Assembly: GCA_964393545.1 (NCBI GenBank)
Contig: CAYMUB010000008.1
Coordinates: forward strand, 1-6,065
Source: CAYMUB01 sp964393545
Lineage (GTDB): Bacteria > Patescibacteriota > Microgenomatia > Daviesbacterales > UBA10151
Length of the DNA: 6,065 bases
Direction of reading: 5' to 3'
Shown here: piece by piece, positions 1-5,423 of the stretch
How the letters are laid out: every line of letters starts with the position of its first letter
How positions within the stretch are numbered: the stretch's first letter is position 1
The notes under the pieces: generated by a model
Told to the model about the DNA's origin: nothing
Database searches by the model: none
What the model saw: the letters and a program-made list of their open reading frames with translations, nothing else
Translations under genes and position numbers: made by a program

Positions 1-524
1 AAGGTATTAAAATAGGCAGTTAACACCTGCTCTTTGGAAAGCATTTTATTTATCCGGCTGATTAAAATGTTTCTTTTAATTGTCTTTTTTAAACTCTGGT
101 TTTCTGTAAGTAATCTGTCAGCCAGGCTTTGGCTATAAAAGAAGGTTTGTTCTTTTTGCACCTCAGGAGATATTTGAGATAAATCAACCGGAATTTGATG
201 ATAGTCCCTGTTGGATTTAGCCAGCAGAATATTATTTTGGTCATAAATTAAGATGGCAGAAGGGACAGATAAATTATTTAAAACATTAAAATCAAATTCA
301 GGCAGGGAATTTAGAAATGAATTAACATAAACAAAAAACTGCCAGGATAATAGAATTGCAATTGATAATAAAACCAGTTTAATGTTGGCCAAAATCAATT
401 TACCGGTTTTAACAATCAAACCAAATAATAATTCTGGTAATAAACCAATGCCTGCAAACAAACGGAGACAAATTAAAAGAAATAGAAGAAAATGCCTTTT
501 TAACTGCCTGATTAGTTTATTCAT
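1..524 (-). CDS. PBP1A-like membrane protein with a gutted GT51 domain (partial, N-terminal 174 aa)
   Basis: The reading frame is open from the ATG at 524 to the left edge; an in-frame TAA upstream fixes the start. The N-terminus is basic (MNKLIRQLKRHF), followed by hydrophobic segments at about residues 12-38 and 43-67, so the protein is membrane-anchored. Residues 91-120 (ILIYDQNNILLAKS, then VDLSQISPEV) match the strand and 'PLSDIPP' entry of class A penicillin-binding proteins. Residues 130-173 (YSQSLADRLLTENQSLKK, later LSKEQVLTAYFN) match the later GT51 block that normally reads TITQQLxKN...slxRKikE...ysKeeILelYLN. The stretch normally between them, holding the catalytic EDxxFxxHxG motif and the GGST segment, is absent with no frame disruption. 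GT51 enzymes polymerise lipid II into glycan strands; this one should be inactive. Any transpeptidase domain would lie off-window. It sits downstream of a sortase, consistent with a cell-envelope cluster. The family assignment is from remembered motifs, not a search. Confidence 0.72.
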   Translation of the reverse strand, partial: MNKLIRQLKRHFLLFLLICLRLFAGIGLLPELLFGLIVKTGKLILANIKLVLLSIAILLSWQFFVYVNSFLNSLPEFDFNVLNNLSVPSAILIYDQNNILLAKSNRDYHQIPVDLSQISPEVQKEQTFFYSQSLADRLLTENQSLKKTIKRNILISRINKMLSKEQVLTAYFNT

Positions 525-550
525 GTCCTGATAGGCAGCAAAGTTAAAAA

Positions 551-580
551 CTTATATCACAGCTTATAGGGTAAAGTCAA
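551..580 (-). promoter_or_regulatory. Sigma70-type promoter for the PBP-like gene
   Basis: On the minus strand TTGACT (580-575) is followed after 18 nt by TATAAG (556-551), preceded by TG one base away (extended -10, TGATATAAG). Both hexamers match consensus at 5 of 6 positions. The predicted start near 544 leaves a leader of about 20 nt before the ATG at 524; the only SD-like sequence, AGGA, lies almost against the ATG. The promoter begins right after the sortase stop codon, so the PBP-like gene can be expressed apart from the sortase. Confidence 0.6.
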
Positions 581-581
581 T

Positions 582-1091
582 TTAAATTCTGCTTAACAGG
601 CCGTTTATATCAGGCGGAATTGAGTTAACAAGTTCTGCTTTGGCCACAAACCGCTGCGACCAATTTTTTCCCGTACAGGTATAAATAGTCAATTCATAAT
701 CCGAAGATGAATCCAGTACTGAAATATTCTCCGGGTCCACAATTTGAATCTGTTTAACTTTATAAGTAAACCAGTCTTTGGAAGTAAAAACATGAACTAC
801 ATCCCCAACTTTTATTTTTGGTAAATCCAAAAAAAGTCCAGGTCTGACATGGGCAAAAATCACAGTATTACCAATATTCCCGGGCAAACTGCTGGATTCT
901 CCAAATGATGCCCCGGTTAAACTGACTTCCCAGGTGGTAAAAGCAATTTTGGCGGTTGAAACAGGCAAATTGATGGAAAGGGAGGGGATAATAATCCGAT
1001 TAGGGGGACTGTTAAAATCATATGCCAGGGTAGATGAAGGTATGGCAAAGAAAAAAATAACAACTATTAGGAAAATAGATAGTCTGGACAT
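582..1091 (-). CDS. Sortase (short class D/E-like), cysteine transpeptidase
   Basis: This is a 169-residue secreted or membrane-anchored sortase. Residues 4-23 form a hydrophobic signal/anchor ending in STLAYD, a possible signal peptidase site or uncleaved anchor. The beta-barrel starts at RIIIPSLSINLPV (32-44). The catalytic triad is visible: His81 in NTVIFAHV, Cys139 in LTIYTCTG (the family's TLxTC strand) and Arg147 in SQRFVAKAEL. Sortases cleave an LPxTG-like signal and attach the protein to the cell wall, or join pilin subunits. No substrate with a sorting signal is seen in this window. The length suits a minimal catalytic domain without extensions. It lies 33 bp after the MFS gene and 57 bp before the PBP-like gene on the same strand, supporting a surface role. 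The start is preceded by AGGA four bases upstream. The class assignment is tentative. Confidence 0.9.
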   Translation of the reverse strand: MSRLSIFLIVVIFFFAIPSSTLAYDFNSPPNRIIIPSLSINLPVSTAKIAFTTWEVSLTGASFGESSSLPGNIGNTVIFAHVRPGLFLDLPKIKVGDVVHVFTSKDWFTYKVKQIQIVDPENISVLDSSSDYELTIYTCTGKNWSQRFVAKAELVNSIPPDINGLLSRI

Positions 1092-1099
1092 AGTGTCCT

Positions 1100-1128
1100 A
1101 AATTAGCAGATAGATCATAAACTGTCAA
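1100..1128 (-). promoter_or_regulatory. Candidate sortase promoter overlapping the MFS stop codon
   Basis: On the minus strand a perfect TTGACA (1128-1123) includes the TGA stop of the MFS gene. It is followed after 17 nt by TAATTT (1105-1100), which is preceded by TGC (extended -10 pattern). The hexamer ends 8 nt before the sortase ATG, so transcription would begin 1-2 nt upstream of the start codon. The -10 match is weak (3 of 6), so co-transcription with the MFS gene is also possible. Confidence 0.45.
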
Positions 1129-2318
1129 TAAAATCCAAATTTTTTGCTGAAGAGAAAAAATATTAACAGGGCCAAAAAAGACATCAAACTACCAAAAAAG
1201 AAGGTAGCTTGGGGAGCAAAAAAACTCCAAAGTAATCCCCCTAAAAAAGAGGCTATAAATGTGCCAATGGCTGTTAAAGTATAGTAGGCTCCAAAAAAAG
1301 TTCCTGATTCCTCCTTTTTAATAAACTGTGAAATATAAGCTTTGGAAACTCCATCTGTGGCAGCTATATATATTCCATAAATTGGAAATAAAAACCAGAT
1401 CCAAAAAGGATTTTGAATTATGCCAAAGGAAAAATATACTAGAGAAAAAACTAATAATCCGGCAGAGAAAACCTTCTTCGGGCCAATTTTATCTGATAAA
1501 GAACCCAAAGGGGCAGCAAAAATAGTTTGAGAAATGTTATATAAAACATAGGTTAAAACAACTAAAGTAGCCGTTAACCCCAAATTCTTAGCTTGAAGCA
1601 GTAAAAATACATCAGAACTGTTTCCTAAGGAAAAAAGAAAACTGATTATTAAAAATAGCTTTAATTTTGGTGTTAGGATCTTCCAATTAATTTTGACAAA
1701 TTCTTTTTTCTCTGTTTCCACTTTTTTACTCGAAAAGTCCACTGGACTTTTCTCCTCTTTGACAAATAAAATAAGTAATAAAACTGCAATAACTGCTGGA
1801 ATTGAAGCAATAAAAAAAGTCAGTCTGAGATTTTCTTTTACTAAATATAAGATTCCTAAAGCCAAAAGTGGTCCAAATACTGCCCCTAAAGAATCAAAGG
1901 CTCTATGAAACCCAAAAATAAATCCTTTATTTTCAGGGGTGGAATTTTCTAAAAGCAAACTGTCTCTGGGAGCTGTTCTCATCCCCTTCCCTACTCTATC
2001 TATGAATCTGGCAAATAAAACCATTGGCCAAAAATAAGATAAACCAATTAATATTTTGGAGATGGCAGCCATTGAATATCCACCAACCACAAACATTTTT
2101 CTTTTTTTCAAATAATCAGAATATGTCCCAAATAAATATTTAGTAATAGCTGCTGTAGATTCTGCAAACCCTTCTATAAAACCAATCACAGGTACAGATG
2201 CATGTAAGACAGTGGTTAAAAACACCGGTACAATTGGATAAATCATTTCAGAGGCCAAATCATTAAAAAAACTAACTAGCCCCAGCAAAAAAACATTCTT
2301 AGGAATCTTCTTGAACAT
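1125..2318 (-). CDS. Major facilitator superfamily transporter, 12 TM
   Basis: This is a full-length 397-residue MFS permease of the inner membrane. The N-terminus carries the subfamily signature FFNDLASEMIYPIVPVFL (17-34). It continues with EGFAEST (49-55), the loop 2-3 motif A GTYSDYLKKRK (64-74), and RFIDRVGKGMRTAPRDSLL (104-122), then FGFHRAFDSLGAVFGP (135-150). A charged central loop (about 187-215) separates the two six-helix halves, and a second motif A, GSLSDKIGPKK (272-282), marks the C-terminal half. These signatures define a widespread bacterial MFS group usually annotated only as 'MFS transporter'. The substrate cannot be told from sequence; proton-coupled efflux is the default guess. 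It diverges from an M50-like membrane protein with a 35-bp shared promoter region. No SD precedes the ATG; an extended -10 lies 6 nt upstream instead. Confidence 0.92.
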   Translation of the reverse strand: MFKKIPKNVFLLGLVSFFNDLASEMIYPIVPVFLTTVLHASVPVIGFIEGFAESTAAITKYLFGTYSDYLKKRKMFVVGGYSMAAISKILIGLSYFWPMVLFARFIDRVGKGMRTAPRDSLLLENSTPENKGFIFGFHRAFDSLGAVFGPLLALGILYLVKENLRLTFFIASIPAVIAVLLLILFVKEEKSPVDFSSKKVETEKKEFVKINWKILTPKLKLFLIISFLFSLGNSSDVFLLLQAKNLGLTATLVVLTYVLYNISQTIFAAPLGSLSDKIGPKKVFSAGLLVFSLVYFSFGIIQNPFWIWFLFPIYGIYIAATDGVSKAYISQFIKKEESGTFFGAYYTLTAIGTFIASFLGGLLWSFFAPQATFFFGSLMSFLALLIFFLFSKKFGFY

Positions 2319-2333
2319 GTAATTATATTATCA
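2319..2333 (-). promoter_or_regulatory. Extended -10 placing the MFS transcript start at its ATG
   Basis: On the minus strand TGA (2333-2331) precedes TAATAT (2330-2325), then six bases AATTAC, then the ATG at 2318. No -35 is apparent at 16-18 nt. Initiation about 7 nt after the hexamer falls on the ATG, which would give a leaderless mRNA. An overlapping TATAAT (2327-2322) is only 3 nt from the ATG and is less likely. Confidence 0.45.
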
Positions 2334-2338
2334 CTTCT

Positions 2339-2353
2339 TGATATACTGAATTA
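2339..2353 (+). promoter_or_regulatory. Extended -10 placing the M50-like gene start at its ATG
   Basis: TGA (2339-2341), then TATACT (2342-2347; 5 of 6 matches to TATAAT), then GAATTA and the ATG at 2354. There is no SD in the 35-bp gap. This promoter lies back to back with the MFS -10, the two hexamers being only 11 bp apart, so two polymerases could hardly occupy both at once. Confidence 0.5.
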
Positions 2354-3037
2354 ATGATCTTCTTTCTAATCTTCCTGTTAGAATTTGTTTTGCTTTTTTT
2401 CTTGTCAAAAAGATTAGTTAAAGCTTTATCCATTACTTTCTATAAGATTTTTAGAAGTCACAGTGGAGTTGTGAATGCCTTGGCAGTGCTTTTTTTACCG
2501 GGGACAATAATACACGAACTAGCTCATTTGTTAACAGCAGGAATAATGTTAGTACCTGTGGGGGAAATATCAGTTCTGCCGGAAATTGAAGAAGGCGGGG
2601 TTAAATTAGGCAGTGTGCAAATTGGCAAGGTGGATCCTTTTAGATTAACTATCGTAGGAGTTGCTCCTGTTTTAATAGGGATGTTATCTATTTTAGGGAT
2701 ACTTTACTTTACTCAAATTTCCTCAAGTTTAGTCTGGTGGCAGATTGTTCTAGGGCTATATTTAATCTTTGAGATCTCCAATACCATGTTTTCTTCAAAA
2801 AGGGATATAGAAGGAACTATTGGATTTGTGGTAGCTATTTTAGTAGTTGGATTATTAATTGCAGGAACTCTTTATTTTTTGAGACCTCAACTTTTACAAA
2901 ACATATGGTTATCTTTAATAAATTTAAATTGGGATCCAGCTATTAACTTTTTCAAACGCAGTACCTTATATCTCCTCGTCCCACTGATCTTAGATTTCCT
3001 AATTATTCTACTTACTACTCCATTTAGAAAACATTAA
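2354..3037 (+). CDS. M50-like integral membrane zinc metalloprotease, putative
   Basis: This 227-residue polytopic membrane protein has hydrophobic segments at about 1-17, 38-64, 99-120, 126-146, 155-176 and 203-222. Inside the second segment is HELAH (54-58), the HExxH zinc motif with catalytic Glu55. A later segment reads SNTMFSSKRDIEG (142-154); Asp151 is a candidate third zinc ligand, comparable with the Asp in the C-terminal motif of site-2-protease-type M50 enzymes. Between them is a soluble-looking, glycine-rich stretch at about 70-98. If active it would cleave substrates within or near the membrane, for example anti-sigma factors or signal-peptide remnants; no substrate is evident. 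It lacks a visible PDZ domain and is shorter than typical RseP. It diverges from the MFS gene and is followed by a DUF433 gene 55 bp on. The family call rests on HExxH in a helix plus topology, so a non-peptidase homologue remains possible. Confidence 0.68.
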   Translation: MIFFLIFLLEFVLLFFLSKRLVKALSITFYKIFRSHSGVVNALAVLFLPGTIIHELAHLLTAGIMLVPVGEISVLPEIEEGGVKLGSVQIGKVDPFRLTIVGVAPVLIGMLSILGILYFTQISSSLVWWQIVLGLYLIFEISNTMFSSKRDIEGTIGFVVAILVVGLLIAGTLYFLRPQLLQNIWLSLINLNWDPAINFFKRSTLYLLVPLILDFLIILLTTPFRKH

Positions 3038-3044
3038 AACCTTG

Positions 3045-3076
3045 ACAGATCTGTGTTATAATTAACTTACAAGTTA
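3045..3076. promoter_or_regulatory. Paired palindromes, candidate operator of the DUF433 locus
   Basis: ACAGATCTGT (3045-3054) is a perfect 10-bp palindrome. TAACTTACAAGTTA (3063-3076) has perfect 6-bp arms around AC. Their centres are 20 bp apart, close to two helical turns. They flank the first -10, and the second lies where the -35 of the downstream promoter would be. TA antitoxins commonly repress their own promoters through such sites; binding by this DUF433 protein is inferred. Confidence 0.45.
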
Positions 3077-3086
3077 GTGATATAAT
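3054..3086 (+). promoter_or_regulatory. Two tandem extended -10 promoters for the DUF433 gene
   Basis: TGTTATAAT (3054-3062) and TGATATAAT (3078-3086) are both perfect TATAAT hexamers with a TGn extension, 24 bp apart. The downstream one ends 6 nt before the ATG at 3093, giving a predicted leaderless transcript. The upstream one would start near 3069 and give a leader of about 24 nt with no clear SD. A consensus TTGACA at 3042-3047 is only 9 nt from the first hexamer, so it is not a normally spaced -35 for either. Confidence 0.6.
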
Positions 3087-3092
3087 TTATAC

Positions 3093-3296
3093 ATGCCAGA
3101 TATCATTCAAACTAATCCAAAAATCTTAGGTGGACAACCAGTTATAAAAGGAACCAGAATTCCTGTAGCCCGTGTGGTGGCTCTCTATATTCAAGGGTAC
3201 AAGATTAGAGATTTTAAGAAGGATTACCCATATATTAATATAACTAAAAAGGATATCAAAGCTATCTTTGATCATTATTCTCACCAAATTGCGTAA
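3093..3296 (+). CDS. DUF433 protein, VapB-like antitoxin
   Basis: This 67-residue protein has the DUF433 hallmark NPKILGGQPVIKGTRIPV (8-25), followed by helical segments with YIQGYKIRDFKKDYP and a final DIKAIFDHY, a small winged-helix-like fold. DUF433 proteins are generally found just upstream of a DUF5615 (PIN-like) toxin and are taken to be its antitoxin and repressor. Here the reading frame overlaps by 8 bp the remnant of exactly such a toxin, so the antitoxin seems to have outlived its partner. The start is the first ATG after the strong extended -10; no SD is present. Retained function could be autoregulation, cross-neutralising a homologous toxin elsewhere, or none. The family call is secure from the motif; the antitoxin role is from family context. 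Confidence 0.88.
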   Translation: MPDIIQTNPKILGGQPVIKGTRIPVARVVALYIQGYKIRDFKKDYPYINITKKDIKAIFDHYSHQIA

Positions 3297-3460
3297 AAGT
3301 AAACCTCCTCAAAGAAAAAAGTTCCGCCTTTTATTAGATTCTGCTTTTGCTAAAGCAGAGGCCTTTCCTAAACTTAGAAGATGAAATTGATAATAAGGTA
3401 GCAAGTTTTATTTCCAATAAAAATCCAGAAGATTTTAAAGGAAAAGCTACTAAAATATGA
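3289..3460 (+). pseudogene. DUF5615-type PIN-like toxin remnant, internal deletion and frameshift
   Basis: From the TTG at 3289, overlapping the DUF433 stop, one frame reads LRKSKPPQRKKF and then RLLLDSAFAKAEAFPKL before hitting TGA at 3382-3384. The 'LLLD' strand with a following helix is how DUF5615 PIN-like toxins begin (usually LLDEN...). A second frame from 3374 reads LEDEIDNKVASFISNK, NPEDFKGKATKI and ends with TGA at 3458-3460, which fits the C-terminal end of the same family. The pieces together give about 57 residues, against roughly 100-120 for an intact member, so the central part with the other acidic residues is missing. The join lies around CTTAGAAGA (3373-3381), where both frames overlap, suggesting a deletion between short repeats. 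The assignment uses position after DUF433 plus both ends; no search was run. Confidence 0.7.
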
Positions 3461-3520
3461 TAATCAAAGTTCAACTTGCAACATCGGAGGTTGTATCGTA
3501 AATATTGCTTAATTTGACAT

Positions 3521-3549
3521 TTGTTATCTTGAGCTCAAAATGGTAGAAT
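3521..3549 (+). promoter_or_regulatory. typA promoter with a palindrome in its spacer
   Basis: TTGTTA (3521-3526; 4 of 6), a 17-nt spacer, then TAGAAT (3544-3549; 5 of 6) preceded by TGG, an extended -10. A consensus TTGACA at 3514-3519 would be 24 nt from the -10, too far. Initiation is expected near 3556, giving a leader of about 45 nt. TTGAGCTCAA (3529-3538) is a perfect 10-bp palindrome inside the spacer, well placed for a repressor or a spacer-distorting activator. Confidence 0.6.
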
Positions 3550-3565
3550 AGGGTACCTGCTGGAG

Positions 3566-3587
3566 ACCCCGCTAAGCGGGGTTTTTT
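3566..3587 (+). terminator. Terminator-like hairpin in the typA leader
   Basis: ACCCCGC (3566-3572), loop TAA, GCGGGGT (3576-3582): a perfect GC-rich 7-bp stem that continues into a run of six T (3582-3587), on the plus strand only. It lies downstream of the typA promoter and 12 nt before the typA ATG, leaving no room for another promoter. It may stop read-through from the DUF433 locus, attenuate typA, or shape the region just before the SD. Confidence 0.75.
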
Positions 3588-3590
3588 GGT

Positions 3591-3594
3591 AGGA
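3591..3594 (+). promoter_or_regulatory. Ribosome binding site of typA
   Basis: AGGA five bases upstream of the ATG at 3600. It begins only 3 nt after the terminator-like T run, so hairpin folding and ribosome access are spatially linked. It contrasts with the missing SDs of the apparently leaderless genes nearby. Confidence 0.6.
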
Positions 3595-3599
3595 ATATT

Positions 3600-5378
3600 A
3601 TGACTAACATCAGAAATGTAGCAATAATTGCCCACGTTGATCATGGTAAAACCACTTTAGTTGATGCCTTGCTCAGACAATCCAATACCCATATCTCCAA
3701 GGAAGCAAATGATAAGGGGGATTTAATTATGGATTCCAATGATTTGGAAAGAGAAAGAGGGATTACTATTTTTTCCAAAAATGCTTCAGTAAACTTCAAA
3801 GATACTAAAATTAATATTATTGATACCCCAGGCCACGCTGATTTTGGGGGAGAAGTGGAAAGAGTTTTAAAAATGGCAGAAGGAGCTTTACTTTTAATTG
3901 ATGCCAAAGAAGGTCCGATGCCTCAAACCAGGTTTGTTTTAAAAAAGGCTTTGGAGATGAAGCTTAAAATTATTGTAGTGATCAACAAAATTGACCGGCC
4001 AGATGCCAGAATAAATTATGTGTTAAATAAAACCTTTGATCTATTTATGGAACTGGGGGCTGATGATGAAACAGCCATGTTTCCCACCATTTATTCATCC
4101 GGTAAACAGGGTAAAGCAGGAAAGGAACTTGATTTATCAAAAATGACAGATATCTCCCCTGTTTTTGATGCTATTTTGGAACATATTCCTGCACCAAAAG
4201 TTGAAGTAGGTAAACCTTTACAGGTTTTGATTACCAACACAGCCTATGATAATTTCAAGGGCAGAATTGCCACAGGCAAAGTTTGGAGTGGCATCATAAA
4301 AATGGGACAAGAGGTTGCTCATATAAACAGAGAGGGTGTTATAAAAAAGTTTAGACTCACCTCTTTAATGGGATTTGAAGGTCTGGAAAGAGTAGATATT
4401 ATTGAGGCTAATGCAGGGGATATCATAGCTTTATCAGGAATTCCAGATATTACTATTGGGGAGACTATTGCAGACCCAATAAATCCAGTTGCTTTACCAG
4501 TTTTGGATATTGAGGAATCAACTGTCAGAATGAGATTTGGAGTTAATAGCTCACCAGTTGCAGGACAGGAAGGTGAATTTAAAACAGCCAGACAAATTAA
4601 AGACAGATTATACAAGGCTCAAGAAGCTGATGTGGCTTTGAAAGTTGAGGATAGTGGAAGCGAATGGATTGTTAAAGGTAGAGGAGAACTGCATTTGGCA
4701 ATACTCATTGAAACACTAAGACGGGAAGGATTTGAATTCCAAGTTGGCAGACCTCAAGTGATAGAAAAAGTAGAAGCTGGCGAAACTTTAACTCCTTATG
4801 AAAAAGTAGCCATTGAAGTGCCTGAACAATATTCCGGCTCTGTGATGCAAAAAATGGGTTTAAGGCACGGGGCTCTTCAAGATATGCAAACTGAAAACAG
4901 CATAGTGTTTTTAGAATTTATTATTGCCACCAAAGAATTTTTTGGATATGTGAGTGAATTTGTCACAGATACAAAGGGTTTAGGTATTATTTCTTCCTCC
5001 TTTTTTGAATATAGAGTGGATCCTGGAATTAAGGTAGATAGATTGCAAGGATCTTTGGTTGTGCACGAAAAAGGAGTTTCTAAATTGCATTCTTTAGTAA
5101 GCGCACAAAACAGAGGTCAATTATTTATCGGACCTGGAACAACTGTTTATAAAGGACAGGTTATTGGGCAAAATTCTAGAGGAGATGATATCTGGATTAA
5201 TGTCTGTAGAGAAAAACAGCAAACTAATAACAGATCAGCAGGTGAGGGAATCTCGGAACACTTTAATTCTCCCAGAATAATGACATTAGAAAATGCCATA
5301 GAATATATTGGTGATGATGAGTTAGTAGAAATCACCCCCAAAAATATCAGAATTAGAAAAATTGATTTAAACGGCTAA
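3600..5378 (+). CDS. typA: Translational GTPase TypA/BipA
   Basis: TypA/BipA is a ribosome-binding GTPase of the EF-G/LepA group, needed for 50S assembly and growth under stress or cold in other bacteria. All GTPase motifs are present: G1 AHVDHGKT (11-18), the switch I region LERERGITI (49-57), G3 DTPGH (75-79) and G4 NKID (129-132). G5 is probably YSSGKQG shortly after residue 160. The EF-Tu-like domain II follows from about 200 (PLQVLITNTAYDNFKGRIATGKV). The EF-G-like domain III holds GRGELHLAILIETLRREGFE, and domain V begins near TPYEKVAIEVPE. The TypA-specific C-terminal domain ends in DDELVEITPKNIRIRK. At 592 residues it is slightly shorter than the usual 600-615, lacking only the extreme C-terminal tail. 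The start is set by the AGGA upstream and the canonical MTNIRNVAIIAHVDHGKT beginning. It has its own promoter with a hairpin leader. No terminator is visible before the TA genes 45 bp downstream. Confidence 0.97.
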   Translation: MTNIRNVAIIAHVDHGKTTLVDALLRQSNTHISKEANDKGDLIMDSNDLERERGITIFSKNASVNFKDTKINIIDTPGHADFGGEVERVLKMAEGALLLIDAKEGPMPQTRFVLKKALEMKLKIIVVINKIDRPDARINYVLNKTFDLFMELGADDETAMFPTIYSSGKQGKAGKELDLSKMTDISPVFDAILEHIPAPKVEVGKPLQVLITNTAYDNFKGRIATGKVWSGIIKMGQEVAHINREGVIKKFRLTSLMGFEGLERVDIIEANAGDIIALSGIPDITIGETIADPINPVALPVLDIEESTVRMRFGVNSSPVAGQEGEFKTARQIKDRLYKAQEADVALKVEDSGSEWIVKGRGELHLAILIETLRREGFEFQVGRPQVIEKVEAGETLTPYEKVAIEVPEQYSGSVMQKMGLRHGALQDMQTENSIVFLEFIIATKEFFGYVSEFVTDTKGLGIISSSFFEYRVDPGIKVDRLQGSLVVHEKGVSKLHSLVSAQNRGQLFIGPGTTVYKGQVIGQNSRGDDIWINVCREKQQTNNRSAGEGISEHFNSPRIMTLENAIEYIGDDELVEITPKNIRIRKIDLNG

Positions 5379-5384
5379 GAATCA

Positions 5385-5421
5385 TGTATTGACAAGATGT
5401 ACATAATTCTGTAATATCAAT
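5385..5421. promoter_or_regulatory. TA promoter with YefM-type TGTACA operator
   Basis: TTGACA (5389-5394), a 17-nt spacer and TAATAT (5412-5417) form the promoter; the hexamer ends 6 nt before the antitoxin ATG. Inside the spacer is ATGTACAT (5397-5404), a perfect palindrome around TGTACA (5398-5403). TGTAAT at 5410-5415 lies with its centre exactly 12 bp away, and TGTATT at 5385-5390 is 13 bp upstream. E. coli YefM-YoeB represses its promoter at paired TGTACA cores with 12-bp spacing. An outer ATTGA/TCAAT inverted repeat (5388-5392, 5417-5421) encloses the site. Confidence 0.65.
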
Positions 5422-5423
5422 TC

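Larger units (their letters stand above)
3461..3599 (+). other. Intergenic region upstream of typA
   Basis: Together with the toxin remnant this gives about 300 bp without an intact gene. It contains a short stretch with no recognised feature (3461-3513), a promoter (3521-3549) and a terminator-like hairpin in the typA leader (3566-3587). A 14-codon ORF at 3457-3501 overlaps the remnant's stop codon but has no support as a gene. Confidence 0.6.

Noticed and set aside
1328..1908. Plus-strand ORFs opposite the MFS gene
   Set aside because: They are antisense to a well-supported 397-residue transporter, have low-complexity lysine-rich translations and no family motifs.
3340..3359. 8-bp stem TCTGCTTT / AAAGCAGA as a terminator or small RNA
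   Set aside because: No T run follows, and the sequence is explained as codons for SAFAKA in the toxin remnant.
3382..3384. TGA read as glycine (recoded CPR genetic code) or a programmed frameshift rescuing the toxin
   Set aside because: TGA ends the MFS gene normally, and even a perfect shift would give only about 57 residues lacking the toxin's middle.
3457..3501. A 14-codon ORF (MIIKVQLATSEVVS) whose ATG overlaps the TGA of the toxin remnant
   Set aside because: Too short, no SD, no family resemblance, and it starts inside a pseudogene; chance is the simpler explanation.
3540..3551. Mini-ORF ATG GTA GAA TAG as a typA leader peptide
   Set aside because: It overlaps the -10 element, so it would not be in a transcript starting near 3556.
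3641..5341. Minus-strand ORFs opposite typA
   Set aside because: Shadows of the typA codon pattern; rich in Ser, Ile and Leu with no motifs.
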